Below the pieces are notes generated by a model, which was given only the letters and a program-made list of their open reading frames with translations, made no database searches and had not been told where the DNA came from. From Trissonchulus latispiculum (taxonomy: Eukaryota; Nematoda; Enoplea; Enoplida; Ironidae), in NCBI GenBank assembly GCA_030248195.1, contig JASAND010012742.1:1-64000 (forward strand): a stretch of DNA of 64,000 bases. Reading direction: 5' to 3'. Positions 22,028 through 32,509 of this stretch are shown piece after piece. How positions within the stretch are numbered: the first letter of the stretch is position 1; the number at the start of each line of letters is the position of its first letter. The position numbers and the translations under genes were made by a program.

Positions 22028-22553
22028 GCTGCAGTGGAGTGCTGCGGAAGCACAGCACGGCCTATAACTAACTACAGATGAGTTGCAATCGTCCGAAATT
22101 TTGCACACAAGTGCGGCAGAGCATTGCAAATCTTGCCGTATGAGTTTCCCTCCTGGCAGTAAAGTTTGCATCTGGTAGCGCTGCAGTAGAGTGCTGCTGA
22201 AGTACAGCACGGCCTATAACTAGCCACAGGTAAGTTGCAATCGTCCGAAATTTTGCACACAAGTGCGGCAGAGCATTGCAAATCTTGCCGTATGAGTTTC
22301 CCTCACTGGCAGTAAAGTTTGCAACTGGTTGCGCTGCAGTAGAGTGCTGCTGCAGTACAGCACCGCCTATAACTAGCTACAGATGAGTTGCAATCGTCCA
22401 AAATTTTGCACACACGTCCGCCAGAGCATTGCAAATCGTGCCGTATGAGTTTCCTTCACCGACAGCAACGTTTGCATCTGGTTGCGCTGCAGTAGAGTGC
22501 TGCTGAAGTACAGCACGGCCTATAACTAGCTACAGGTAAGTTGCAATCGTCCG
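22028..22553. repeat. 153-bp tandem repeat, about 3.4 copies
   Basis: Unit starts GCTGCAGTAGAGTGCTGCTG at 22028, 22180, 22333 and 22486 (periods 152, 153, 153). Units share CAGCACGGCCTATAACTA and GTTGCAATCGTCCGAAATTT and are about 90% alike. More diverged GTGCTG-rich sequence precedes it from about 21700. Confidence 0.85.
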
Positions 22554-22899
22554 AAATCTGTCAAAATAGAGAAAAGGGAAGAAATTGGAACTTTTCAAGC
22601 TTCTTTGTTCTGTACTTTCGGTTGACGATTAATGATTGGCGGAATTTTTACACTTCTACACTGTTAACAAAGTACAGATAACTTTCTGCAACTTTATAAA
22701 ATATTCTTATTTGTAGTGGACGAGGGTTTTCTGCCAAAATCAACAAAAATGGAGAAATAGGTACTTTTCAAGCTTCTTTGTTCTATGACTTGGTTGACTA
22801 TATATTACGTAATTATTGAGGGAATTTTTTAAGGTTTCTTTCATAAAGCTTTAACATTTTTGCTTACGTTTTACTGAGAACCTTAAAAATGAAATAGGA

Positions 22900-23601
22900 C
22901 AAGAATAAAAATGCTCCGATGGAGCATGAAAAATGCAATATGGGTGACACTGGGTTGTAAATAGACAGAGGACTAGGTTTTAAAATGTTAATATGGGAGG
23001 GGTAGGTTGTAAATGCCAGGAGGACTAGGTTAAAAGCGCACTAATATGGACCAGCTTCGCTGAACAACCCATATTCGCGGTCACTCATGCTCCACTCCAC
23101 ATGACATACGAGTAAGATCTGCATTCTTCAACTTTCAAAGCAAGCGGGACGATTTTGAAATATTAAAGCTTATTCCAAATAAACAATGCAGTTCTGGGGT
23201 AGAAAGGTGTTCAAGGTGTTTTTTCTGCAGCGTCAGTGCAGAATCTTGTATTAAGTTGATGCGAAAAGCAGTAGGCATTATGTACGCGTGTATTATTAAG
23301 TTGTGTAATAAAGGAGCACGACCAAATATACTTGCAGGCCGTGTTGACAAATCGTACAATTTTTCGAAGAACTGCCAATATCAACCGCAAGCAGCAGCCA
23401 ATAAAAACTCTGGACAGTTTTCGCGAATATGGGTTGTTCAGCGAAGCTGGTCCATATTAGTGCGCTTTTAACCTAGTCCTCCTGGCATTTACAACCTACC
23501 CCTCCCATATTAACATTTTAAAACCTAGTCCTCTGTCTATTTACAACCCAGTGTCACCCATATTGCATTTTTCATGCTCCATCGGAGCATTTTTATTCTT
23601 G
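22900..23601. mobile_element. Unit with perfect 180-bp inverted repeats (702 bp)
   Basis: 22900-23079 is the exact reverse complement of 23422-23601. Each arm carries two 53-bp degenerate tandem units starting AATATGGG and containing GGTTGTAAAT and AGGACTAGGTT. The 342-bp spacer codes for nothing recognisable. The Naiad RT open frame formally begins inside the right arm, but RT similarity starts only after it. Confidence 0.85.
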
Positions 23602-25433
23602 TATTTAATTCCTCTAAAGACTGGCCCTATCCGGATAAACCAAATGCAGGGAATCCCAGAATTTTCTATTCTTACGACAAACCTATAGCTGGATTTGTGC
23701 TAAATTATCGTGAAATTATTACTCAACTTAATGTCCAAGAATTTTTAAATAATTTTCACTTAAATGGATTCACATGTAATTGTAACAAATCTATTCATAA
23801 AGATCCACACCATCAACACATAATTACTTCAGACTTCACGTTTCTACAGGACCCTGCACTGGAAAAGTTACTTTCCTATGGACCAAAATTCAGACTTCCT
23901 ACAAACACAAATCATAGAACCGTTCTATTTAATTTCGATAAAGCATTATATCAATACATACATAAACTCAGCAGAAAATACAAATGGGATATTAATAAAT
24001 TAAGGGACTGGGCCATCACTATTAGCAAAAATCTAAATAACATTATGTCCAAACATAACTTTACTCACCTTAGCAATAAAACAATAAATGTAAAAGATGT
24101 TAAAGAAAAACTTAAATTACTAGGTAAGGATTATGTATTTACCCTTACAGATAAAGCATCACAAAATTTCGCCGCAACCTGTAAACAGTTTTACATCTAT
24201 TCCATGCTAAAAGAATTAGGTCTCATAAACAACATTAATAATAATAATACATATACCATGGTGGAAAACAAAACAACAACAGATATACTTAAACACATGG
24301 AATTTTACAATAAAAAACTAAATCACAATAAATCTGCCTTCAATTTACCATTTATGTATATAATTCCTAAATTCCATAAATCCCCCATAAAATTCAGAAC
24401 AATTATAGCCAGTAAGTATGCACCAACTAAATATCTATCAAAAATACTAGACCAAATACTTAAACTGCTATTTATAAAACGTAAAAAACTGTGCAACATA
24501 TATAAAGGGAAATATGGATGCAATCCTAACTGGGTAATTGATAATAATACACCAATTCTAGATACTATTGAATATCTTAATAAAATTAAATCGGCAGAAT
24601 CTATAAATACATATGACTTCACCACCCTGTACACCAACTTGGAACATTCAACTATAAATGCAGCCATCGAAGAATTGGTAAAAGATACACTTCATTCCAA
24701 ATTACACATACGGTACAATAAAATTTATTGGGGTAACGGAGAACAAAAATATCCTACCCTAGATCATTTTGATGTAATTGAAATGTGTAAATTCTTAATT
24801 GACAATACTTATTTCACTATTGGGGATAAAATCTTTAAACAGTTAATAGGTATTCCTATGGGAACTAATGCTGCACCCACTATAGCAAATATCACATTAC
24901 ATTCCTTCGAGTATAACTTCGTTACGTCCGATAAAAATCTGGCAACAAACAAATATTTGTATTATGTCTTTCGCTATATAGACGACATAACAACTGTAAA
25001 TGATAAAAATATATTTGAACAAAACTCAGCGAAAATGTATCCCAGTAATTTAGAATTAAATAAGGTTAATACTAGTAATACCAGTGCTAACGTATTAGAT
25101 TTAGACATAACTGTAAACAACAAGCAATTTGACACAAAAATATATGACAAACGTAAGGATTTTTGTTTCAAAATTAACAGATTTCCTGCCCCCAATTCTA
25201 ATATCTCTAAAATGGTTTTTAAAAATATGATACAAAACCAAATAGTAAGAACAGCAAAAATCTGTACCTTAAAAGAATTCTTCCTCCTGCAAATAAAAGA
25301 ATTTAAAGCAAATTTAATACAAAGAGGATACTCCAACAAACTTTTTAAGGAGGTACTCAACAAAACAATAAAAGCCAATCAGTGGATCAATAAAAAATAT
25401 GCACATGAATTCACAATTAAGGATCTAAATTGA
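23602..25433 (+). CDS. Naiad reverse transcriptase (RT with N-terminal RT extension)
   Basis: Open frame in which Penelope-type RT similarity starts right after the inverted repeat (KDWPYPDKPNAGNPRIF, YDKPIAGFVLNYREII). A CNCNK...HHQH segment with conserved Cys/His follows, then GPKFRLP. The RT core has motif A YDFTTLYTNL (Asp near residue 348, counting from the in-frame ATG at 23574), motif B GIPMGTNAAPTIAN, and motif C FRYIDDITTV (YIDD at 468-471). The thumb follows, ending at the stop 25431-25433. The enzyme would copy element RNA at a nick made by the GIY-YIG domain. The RT half is intact, but its upstream half is separated by the 20888-23601 insertion, so expression as one protein is unlikely here. 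Confidence 0.9.
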
Positions 25434-26518
25434 AAACCGCCTTTGAGGCTTTGCCTCAGTCATAAATATTGGTCATAATTATCGGCTTCATGCCGCGGTC
25501 ATAATTATATACCTTCTGCTAAGAAGGATATCACACAGAGCACTTAATTATTCCGAACACTTCTAACAATACATGATCACACCAAATCCCAACTTGATAT
25601 AGCACTACACATCACTTCCTGCACTATACTTCTCCATAATGCTTTTTAATTTTTCCTTATGCTTGCGTCACAATTATTACACCTTAACGGTGTGTCATAA
25701 ATATGCGGTAACCAACCCGCTTGTCATAATTATATGGCTAACACAGCCAAGAAATTTTATCAAACATACCTTTTGCAAAATTATTACCAAAAATTACTTT
25801 CTCCAATTTCGTTTTCTAAATAAAGTTATGCATACCTCTCGCAGATAAATGGATTGCTGACGTAAATAGTAGAAATAATTGGTCCGAAGTCCGGGTCTCG
25901 TTGAGGCTTGGCCCAACCAGTATATAACTTCTATTGTTTCTGAGCGAGATGTTTCTATTTGCACTTGACTACTGGATCCCTCTGATGACGGATTTCGGCA
26001 CCCGCCCCAATAACATTTATGTGTATTCATAAATTTGCCGAAGTATGAATCTAAGGGATTGGGGCCGAAAGATTCATTACTTCTGTAAATTTATGAGTAC
26101 GGAATCTCAACCTTTGAATTTCCTTAACCTGAAATCCTTCATTCTTACCATCAATCCCATTCTCCTGCACTATAAATTAGTTTAATGTTTATACTTATAC
26201 TTATATAGTCAATTTCTTTTACTAATTCCACCCGTTTTCGTTTTGTTGTACTGGTAATTATCATTTATACTATCGTTCCTCTGTAAAATCAACCCCACTC
26301 ATAAAAACCATATCCATTCCCCCTCTTTGTATTTGATTTTTATTTGTTTTTTAATCATAATTCTCCTTTAACTTGTTGTATTATTTGAGTACACCTAAAA
26401 ATTTTTTATTAAAGATACTAATAATGCAAAAATCATTTCATTAATAGCTCAATATGGGATGATCATAAAATAAATAAAATATCATTATATACACCTAGTC
26501 ACAACTCTTCCTTAACTT
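25434..26518 (+). repeat. Naiad 3' UTR, downstream copy, with hairpin/decamer array
   Basis: Same hairpin and TCATAA(A/T)TAT arrangement as in the upstream copy (about 25438-25535 and 25658-25755). The two copies are nearly identical over about 1.1 kb, so they give no independent support for the structures. Confidence 0.75.
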
Positions 26519-26840
26519 CAATGTTATAAAACTTATAAAACATAATACAAAAATTACGAAGGAATGTAATCTGCAACAATTTTTATATCATTGAAAACAG
26601 CAGAAAAATGCTACAAAGTTGTCGAATTAGTTTTTAAATTGCATTACGCTAATTAAGGTTATAATTAATTAGTTAAAATAACTAATAAATTACCTACCAT
26701 AAGCCTTCGGCTAATGGGCCAATCGGCTAGCAGACACACGCTTATATGAAAGCGTGTAATTAGTGCAAAGTGGGACCCCCCGGAAGTTACAGGAGGGGGG
26801 GCCCCCGTGTTAATTAACCGAGCATACCTTATGATTTGTA
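26519..26840. mobile_element. Half of an AT-rich palindromic MITE
   Basis: Matches the right half of the full palindromes at 26993-27544 and 36420-36942. Shared blocks include AACAATTTTTATATCATT, GCTACAAAGTTGTCGAATTA, and TATATGAAAGC followed by a C-run. The Naiad 3' end sits where the left half would be. Confidence 0.78.
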
Positions 26841-26992
26841 CATGCTAGCGTAAGAGTTTCTTACTCGTTATCTATTATGTACTCTTGACATAGTCTATAT
26901 AAGTATATGCAAGAGTACATAATAGAATAAGAGTATGAAACTCTTACGCTACTCTAATTGCAGACACCCATTTCTATGTCCTTTCTTCCTAT
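26841..26992. repeat. Palindromic GTACTCTTG/CAAGAGTAC junction sequence
   Basis: TAAGAGTTTC...GAAACTCTTA encloses TATTATGTACTCTTG and CAAGAGTACATAATA, with CATAGTCTATATAAGTAT at the centre. The same words link adjacent MITEs at 32484, 33007 and 33390. Confidence 0.65.
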
Positions 26993-27544
26993 GTGTTAAA
27001 CATGCTCGACATGCTCGTTCGGGATCCTCTCCGAGAGTTGGTTCGGGCACTACTGAGCATTAATTATAAACGTCTTGCTCGCTGATTCGCTAATTATTTA
27101 GGCTTAGCAGCAGGCATTTTATCAGTAATTTTTAATTAATTAATTATAACTTTAATTAGATTAACGTAATTAAAAACTAATTCGACAACTTTGTAGCATT
27201 TTCCTGCTCTTTCTAATGGTATAAAAATTGTTGCACGTTTTGTTGCACAAAACAAAAATTCGTGGGAATGTAGTGTGCAACAATTTTTATATCATTAGAA
27301 AGAGCGGAAAAAATTCTACAAAATTGTCGAATTAGTTTTTTAATTACGCTAACCTAATTAAAGTTATAATTAATTAATTAAAAAATTACTAATAAAATGC
27401 CTACTGTAAGCCTAAGCTAGTTTGCGAATCAGCGAGCAGACACGCGTTTATATGAAAGCACGTAATTAGTGCTAAGTGGGCCCCCCCACACTCTCGGAGG
27501 GGATCCCGAGTTAACGAACCGAGCATGTCAAGCATGTTTAACAC
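26993..27544. mobile_element. AT-rich palindromic MITE, full copy (552 bp)
   Basis: The ends GTGTTAAACATGCTCGACAT and complement give a fold-back over the whole length, centre near 27245. The arms carry GGGATCC...CGAGAG, TTAATTAATTATAACTTTAA and GACAACTTTGTAGCATTTT. Non-coding. Confidence 0.85.
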
Positions 27545-27556
27545 TTGGTAACGTAA

Positions 27557-28839
27557 TGGGTCTGTCAATTTAAAAGTGGCAGCAAAATGGACGCAATTTA
27601 ATTCAGCTCAATAGTGTGAAAGCTACTTTTTTTAAAAACCGGACTTCATTCAAAACCATAAAATTATTTCTCATTAAAAACATCTTGCTGACTGTGTTAA
27701 TTTTTTTAAAAATAGCAGACCTTGGAAAATACGATTAAATTTTTAATTAGATTTCGCTTTGGTGTACTTTTGTCAAAACTAATTTTAAGTAGAAATTCAT
27801 GTTAAATTTATCATAACTGCGAATTCTAAGTAAAAATTGCTTCCTTGCTTTTGCACAACTGCGATTTCTCATTAAAACTTTTTAGGGATTCAATAAGTGT
27901 GCTAAATTTAATGGCCAACATTTAACAGCAGTATAACTAGCTGCTGCTATAAACTTCAAAGCATAGCATTGTAATTTGATATGCTTAATGAAGTTGACAG
28001 TTGTCTGACGTTACATAATGCAAACGGAACAACTGCAGATATATCATGTTTGAGGGAACAGGGGGGCATAGGTGTGTTGGGGGGGGGGGGTGGGGGGGAC
28101 CCCTCCCCCCAAATGGAGCTCCCTCCAACCCCTCCCTCCAAAAGCAGCTGTAGTGTGGACCAAAACCATCCGTAGTCTGAAAATAATAAGCAGTTTTATA
28201 TTAGTGAAGTGGTCTACATTAGAAATTCAAATGAAATCAGAGATATAAATAATATTAGTTGTGGCTTAGTTTACTTAACACTAAAACGTACATTTTTAGA
28301 ACTGTTTATAAACAATTTACTTGCAAAGCTCAAGTCTGTTTCAATATCATTTAAGCCGATGTTGTAAAATTAAAGAGCTACATATCTATGTAGCTATTAA
28401 TATGCGCTAGTATATGTAGCTATTATCTTGCGCGCCATTGATACAAAGCCTTCAGCTTACTTGCCACTTGGTATTAAATGTAGTCACCTGCAAGGTAAAA
28501 CTTTAGTTTATAGAGAAGTAGCAAACTAAGTGATGTTGCTTTTAAACAGCGAAGCTATTCTAATTAAAAACTCCTAGCATAGCTTTTGCGTTTAATGAGA
28601 AACGCCTGCTAGTTTAATCAACAGTGAATAGCACCTGTTATTTCTAGTAAGAATTTTAGTAGCCCACTTAACAAGGGTGCTAATTTTAATTAAAACGTCC
28701 TTTAAAGCTATTTGCATCTAATTAAAAATCGCACTATACAACAACGTGGCTAGACTAAGTTTATTAAAAATAAGGGAAAGACAAAAACGTTTTTATTAAA
28801 CGAGTCCATTTTGCTGCCACTTTTAAATTGACAGACCCA
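27557..28839. mobile_element. MITE with TGGGTCTGTCAATTT ends and TAA duplication (1283 bp)
   Basis: TAA at 27554-27556 and 28840-28842. The ends TGGGTCTGTCAATTTAAAAG and CTTTTAAATTGACAGACCCA are perfect over more than 30 bp, including AGTGGCAGCAAAATGGA. A 3-bp TAA/TTA duplication is typical of PIF/Harbinger elements. The interior is AT-rich and non-coding; a short G-run block is at 28075-28125. Confidence 0.85.
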
Positions 28840-28983
28840 TAAGAGTTGCATACTCTTAGGGCCTATTTCTTTAAAGATTAAAATGGTCGGATTAAACGGA
28901 TTAAAAATCAGTCGGATTAAAATTTTAATCGCTATTTCTTTAATGCTGGATTAAACGGATTAAATGGATTAAAATTAACTCGT

Positions 28984-29999
28984 TTAAGGTGGTGGTATCC
29001 TTTTGTGCAGTGCTTTTGTGGTGTTTTTTGAAACGCTATAACTTTCGCAATTTTGGGAGTTGCAAAGAGCTTTATACATCGTTTTAAAGCTTATTATCTG
29101 TACATTCACATGAGCTTACAGAACTGGCAAAATTAGCAAAAAAATAGCAGAAATTTTCTGACATGCTGACATCTAACAGGATGAATATAGACCAAAAGTT
29201 TTTGAACATCGATTTCTCAAAACTGAAGAATCGGCCAAAAGTTCTTTTTGTGCCACAATATGAAGGACATATGGGCCGAGGGACGTTTTTTGGATTTGGC
29301 TCAGCAGGTCTTAACGGTCGAGAAAATCGGCTAAATGCACAGTAACAAGAAATTTCGAAACTTCGCATTAAGTATTCTTGCTACTCAATACGTTTTAGCC
29401 CAAACCAAGAAAAATGTCCCTCCGCAATAGTGCGACTTTCCATTCTTGCAAAAATCTCCGGAATCTGTTGAGTAGTTTTTGAAAAATCGATGTTCGAAAC
29501 AAAATAATCGCAGTTTTGCCAAAATGGTTTTTCGGCCAAATCTCTAGCTGAAAGCAATAAAGTCCGGCTAATAGGCATTCATAAAATGTGCATTTGGACG
29601 ATGTATCGATTGAGTATAACTAAGCCAATTTTGTCCTTAACATGTAGCAGTAATTTTGAAAAAAAATTGATTTCCTCGAAAATGGCCATTTTTTGGCCCT
29701 AAAAACAGTTTTTTGCTTATACTGACTTAACCACTGGAGATAGCTCAAAGGTTGTAAGAGCAAAAATGTTCATTTTCGAGTTCTCTTTCCAGCCATACCA
29801 ACCAATCCCGTGTCTTGTCTACCTACCGGGAGCTTAAGGCCAAAAACCAAAACTTTCTTATCTTTTGGTCTAAGAATACGGGACTGGTCCTAAAATGTTA
29901 AAGAGCACGGAAATAGGTTATTTCTTAAGTTTTAGCCCTTGGCGTAAAGGATTAAAGCCGTAGGAGTCAAAAATACCCGAAAGGAAACCAGCACCTTAA
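28984..29999. mobile_element. TTAA element, GGTGGTGGTATCC ends (1008 bp), first of tandem
   Basis: TTAA at 28984-28987 and 29996-29999. Unit 28988-29995 is 1008 bp. Ends are GGTGGTGGTATCCTTTTG and CGAAAGGAAACCAGCACC. The interior has ATAACTTTCGCAATTTTGGG, GAACATCGATTTCTCAAAAC and GGACATATGGGCCGAGGGAC. Non-coding. Confidence 0.88.
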
Positions 30000-31011
30000 G
30001 GTGCCGGTTTCCTTTTGTGCTGTGCTTTTTTAGTATTTTTTTGAACCGCTATAACTTTCGCAATTTTGGGAGTTGGAAAGAGCTTTATACATCGTTTTAA
30101 AGCTTATTCTCTGTACATTCACATGAGCTTTCTAAACTGGCAAAAGTAGCAAAAAAATAGCAGAAATTGTTTGACATACTGACATCTAACATGAAGAATA
30201 TAGACCAAAAATCTTTGAACATCGATTTCTCAAAACTGAAGAATCGGCCAAAAGTTCCTATTGTGCCATTATATGAAGGACATATGGGCCGAGGGACGTT
30301 TTTTGGATTTGGCTCCGGAGGTCTTAACGGTCGAGAAAGTCGGCTGAATGTTCGGTAACACGAAATTTAGCAACTTCGCATTGAGTTTTCTTGCTACTCG
30401 ATACGTTTTAGCCCAAACCAAGAAAAACGTCCCTCAGCAGAAGTGCGAATTTCGATTTTGCCTAAAATCTGCGGAATCTGTCGAGTAGTTTTTGAGAAAT
30501 CGATGTTCGAAACAAAATAATCGCAGTTTTGCCAAAATGGTTTTAGCCAAAAAAGTCTCTAGCTGAAAGCAGTAAATTCCGGCTACTAGGCATTCGTAAA
30601 ATGGACATTTGGACGCTGTATCGATTGAGTATAAATAAGCCAACTTTGTCCTTAACATGTGGCAGTAATTTTGAAAAAACTGATTTCCTCAAAAATGGAT
30701 TTTTTTGGCCCTAAAAACAGTTTTTTGCTTATACCGATTTAACCACTGGAGACAGCTCAAAAGTTGTAAGAGCAAAAACGTTCATTTTCGTGTTCTCTTT
30801 CCAGCCATAGCAACCAATCCCGTGTCTTGGCTACTTACTGGGAGCCTAAGGCCAAAAACCAAAGCTTTTTTATCTTTTGGGCTAAAAACACGGGACTGGT
30901 CCCACAATGTTAAAGAGCACGGAAATAGGTTATTTCGTAAGTTTTAGCCATTTACGTAAAGGATGAAAGCCGTATGAGTTAAAAATACCCGAAAAGAAAC
31001 CAGTACCTTAA
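29996..31011. mobile_element. TTAA element (1008 bp), second of tandem
   Basis: Shares the TTAA at 29996-29999 with the preceding unit and ends at TTAA 31008-31011. It has the same length (30000-31007) and order of blocks as its neighbour but many base differences. The two therefore look like two family members inserted into one TTAA site rather than a fresh duplication. Confidence 0.88.
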
Positions 31012-31428
31012 TCCGACCCTTTTTAATCCGCGGATTAAATGATTTGATTTAATCCATTTAATCCGCCATCAAAGAAACAGCGATTAGAAATTTTAATTCG
31101 CCAACTTTTAATCCGTTTAATCCGCGTAACTGCACGAGGATTAAAAACAAACTGAATATGCAGGCGACGGATTAAAATTAATCTTTAATGAAACAGCGAA
31201 TAAGCAGATCAGATTAAAATTAACTCTTCCCTTTTTTAATCCGAAATGTGAATAAAGAAACAGGATTAGATTAAAATTTTAATCCTATGTGCATTAAAGA
31301 AATAGGATTAAATTTAATCCGTTTAACTCGCTGGATTAAATTTTAATCCGTTTAACCCGAGGGGCTATTTCCTTAATGCGGATTAATTTTAATCTAATCC
31401 GTTTAATCTTCAAAGAAATAGGGCCTTA

Positions 31429-31619
31429 TTCTATTATGTACTCTTGGTATATGTATATCTGCAGAGGATTTAGCAACTGTTTGTATGAAGTAACAGCAAA
31501 TCACTGATGTTGACAGGCAGCAGACAAGTTTAGATAATCCTTATGTTGAAGTTTTGACGCTAATTCTTCATGTCTCCTCCTTTTATTTCGCCTTATTGCT
31601 GTTGTTAATTCTCTTGTAG
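31429..31619. other. End of giant intron, with possible gypsy LTR remnant
   Basis: TCTGCAGAGGATTTAGCAAC and following bases (31455-31505) resemble 16161-16212, just upstream of the gypsy gag. After that comes unique sequence and a pyrimidine-rich acceptor ending CTCTTGTAG at 31619. Confidence 0.5.
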
Positions 31620-31812
31620 GAATTAGAGGCGGTATTTGGTAGCTACGGGATCATAGTTGATTTTCGACATCTTAGCCTGATTGCGGATTACCAAACCCAA
31701 AATGGCTCCTACAAGGTCTTCAACAGATTCTGCATGGTTGACTGTCCCTCATTCCTTCAGCAGATGACCTATGAAACATGTATCCAGTTTATGAAAACAG
31801 CTTTGATTCAAG
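31620..31812 (+). CDS. POLR1A: POLR1A exon L
   Basis: 64 codons plus one base (acceptor CTTGTAG; donor CAAG|GTAACC). FGSYGIIVDFRHLSLIADYQ and SYKVFNRFCM, then FLQQMTYETCIQFMKTALIQ. These are the conserved C-terminal segments 'VYGI.VD.RHLSLvADYM...G.Y.p.NR.G', and 'S.LQQMTFETs..F'. The proline usual before RHLSL is phenylalanine here, and the SP of 'SSPLQQM' is partly changed. Confidence 0.95.
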
Positions 31813-32207
31813 GTAACCCAGTATTTAGATTGTGGCTTGCGTTTAACGGTTCTTATTGAGCAGCAGTTGGATTCAGTTCGATTTAATTAAACTAACAATG
31901 CAAACACAGGGGATTGCTGTCGAAAGATTACACGTAAATTTATTACACGTTTATTGTTATTAGCAATCCCTACTGTATACGTTGTAACTATTAGTTATGC
32001 CTTTTTCAATCTAGTTAATTTATGGTATCTGGTATCTACATTGTCTCCTGATGAATCTAAGCCAATTAGGAAAAACTCGTTTAACAATTAACAAATTTTT
32101 CTGCACTGAGCAAATTCACCACAGTTCAGCGCAATTCAGCAATTTCACCGCAGTTATGCTTTCTGCGTATATGTAGAGTACATAGATGATACCGAGGGTG
32201 CAATAGA
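31813..32207. other. Intronic sequence, no gene seen
   Basis: AT-rich unique sequence after exon L. A CTGATGA...GAAA arrangement at about 32048 was examined as a hammerhead ribozyme core and rejected. Confidence 0.5.
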
Positions 32208-32509
32208 TAGAGTGACAGCTGGCGTGTTCTCAGCTCCAGCTCCTGGTACTTGCTCTGCACGCCAACGGCTAACGCCCTTCCAAACATGTACCAACGAACC
32301 CCGTAAGAAATGTGTACCCTCTACTCAACACATTTTTCTATATACTCAATCAGCGTATGTTTGCGTGTGTAAGCTCGAAAATACGACTTTGTTCGTCTAA
32401 AATGTGTCCCTTAATTTTTGACGATTTTATTTGAAGTGAAGGTTAAGCTTTGGTTGGTCAGCTGTCTTAGTCATTTATTTTATTGTGTACTCTTGATGAT
32501 ACCAAGACA
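32208..32509. repeat. Partial GTGTGAC-family MITE
   Basis: GAGTGACAGCTGGCG and CGCCAACGGCTAACGCCC match the left arm of the copies at 32510 and 33045. The right arm is missing. It ends in GTACTCTTGATGATACC linker sequence. Confidence 0.6.

Larger units (their letters stand above)
20888..23601. mobile_element. Composite insertion between Naiad endonuclease and RT
   Basis: Begins with a perfect 15-bp-stem hairpin (20888-20921, loop GAGA) followed by AATATGGGTG. It ends with CACCCATATT and a second small hairpin ATGCTCC-ATC-GGAGCAT (23571-23587). Inside are a tRNA-like stretch (about 20930-20975), a GGCCGGCC-containing repeat (21060-21655), a 153-bp tandem repeat, and a 702-bp unit with perfect 180-bp arms. 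No transposase is recognised. No clean target duplication is visible. Confidence 0.55.
19171..26518 (+). mobile_element. Naiad-type Penelope-like element, longer copy, with insertions
   Basis: Order: 5' region (19171-19606), N-terminal coding part with Cys motifs, GIY-YIG endonuclease, a 2.7-kb insertion (20888-23601), RT (23602-25433), and 3' UTR (25434-26518). A GIY-YIG domain upstream of the RT defines the permuted Naiad group of Penelope-like elements. The 3' end coincides with that of the upstream copy. Downstream the sequence enters half of an AT-rich palindromic MITE. Confidence 0.82.
28859..31425. mobile_element. GGGCC-ended element, GGATTAAA subfamily (interrupted)
   Basis: TTA duplication at 28856-28858 and 31426-31428. 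Ends are GGGCCTATTTCTTTAAAG and CAAAGAAATAGGGCC. The subterminal DNA is an array of GGATTAAA / TTTAATCC words with internal copies of the end motif (CTATTTCTTTAATGC, AAAGAAACAGCG, AAAGAAATAGG). Two TTAA elements inserted at one site occupy 28984-31011. The 3-bp TTA duplication suggests a Harbinger-type transposase. Confidence 0.85.

Noticed and set aside
22075..22110. Hammerhead-ribozyme-like ACAGATGAG...CCGAAA in the 153-bp repeat
   Set aside because: The core needs CUGANGA; here the conserved U is A, the intervening bases do not form a stem, and other repeat units lose either half.
22028..22553. CRISPR-like direct repeats
   Set aside because: Units are long and contiguous without spacers, and the DNA is eukaryotic.
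32048..32085. CTGATGA...GGAAAA as a hammerhead core in the exon L-M intron
   Set aside because: Stem II would need to start with an unpaired AT, stem III does not form, and no cleavage triplet is placed correctly.
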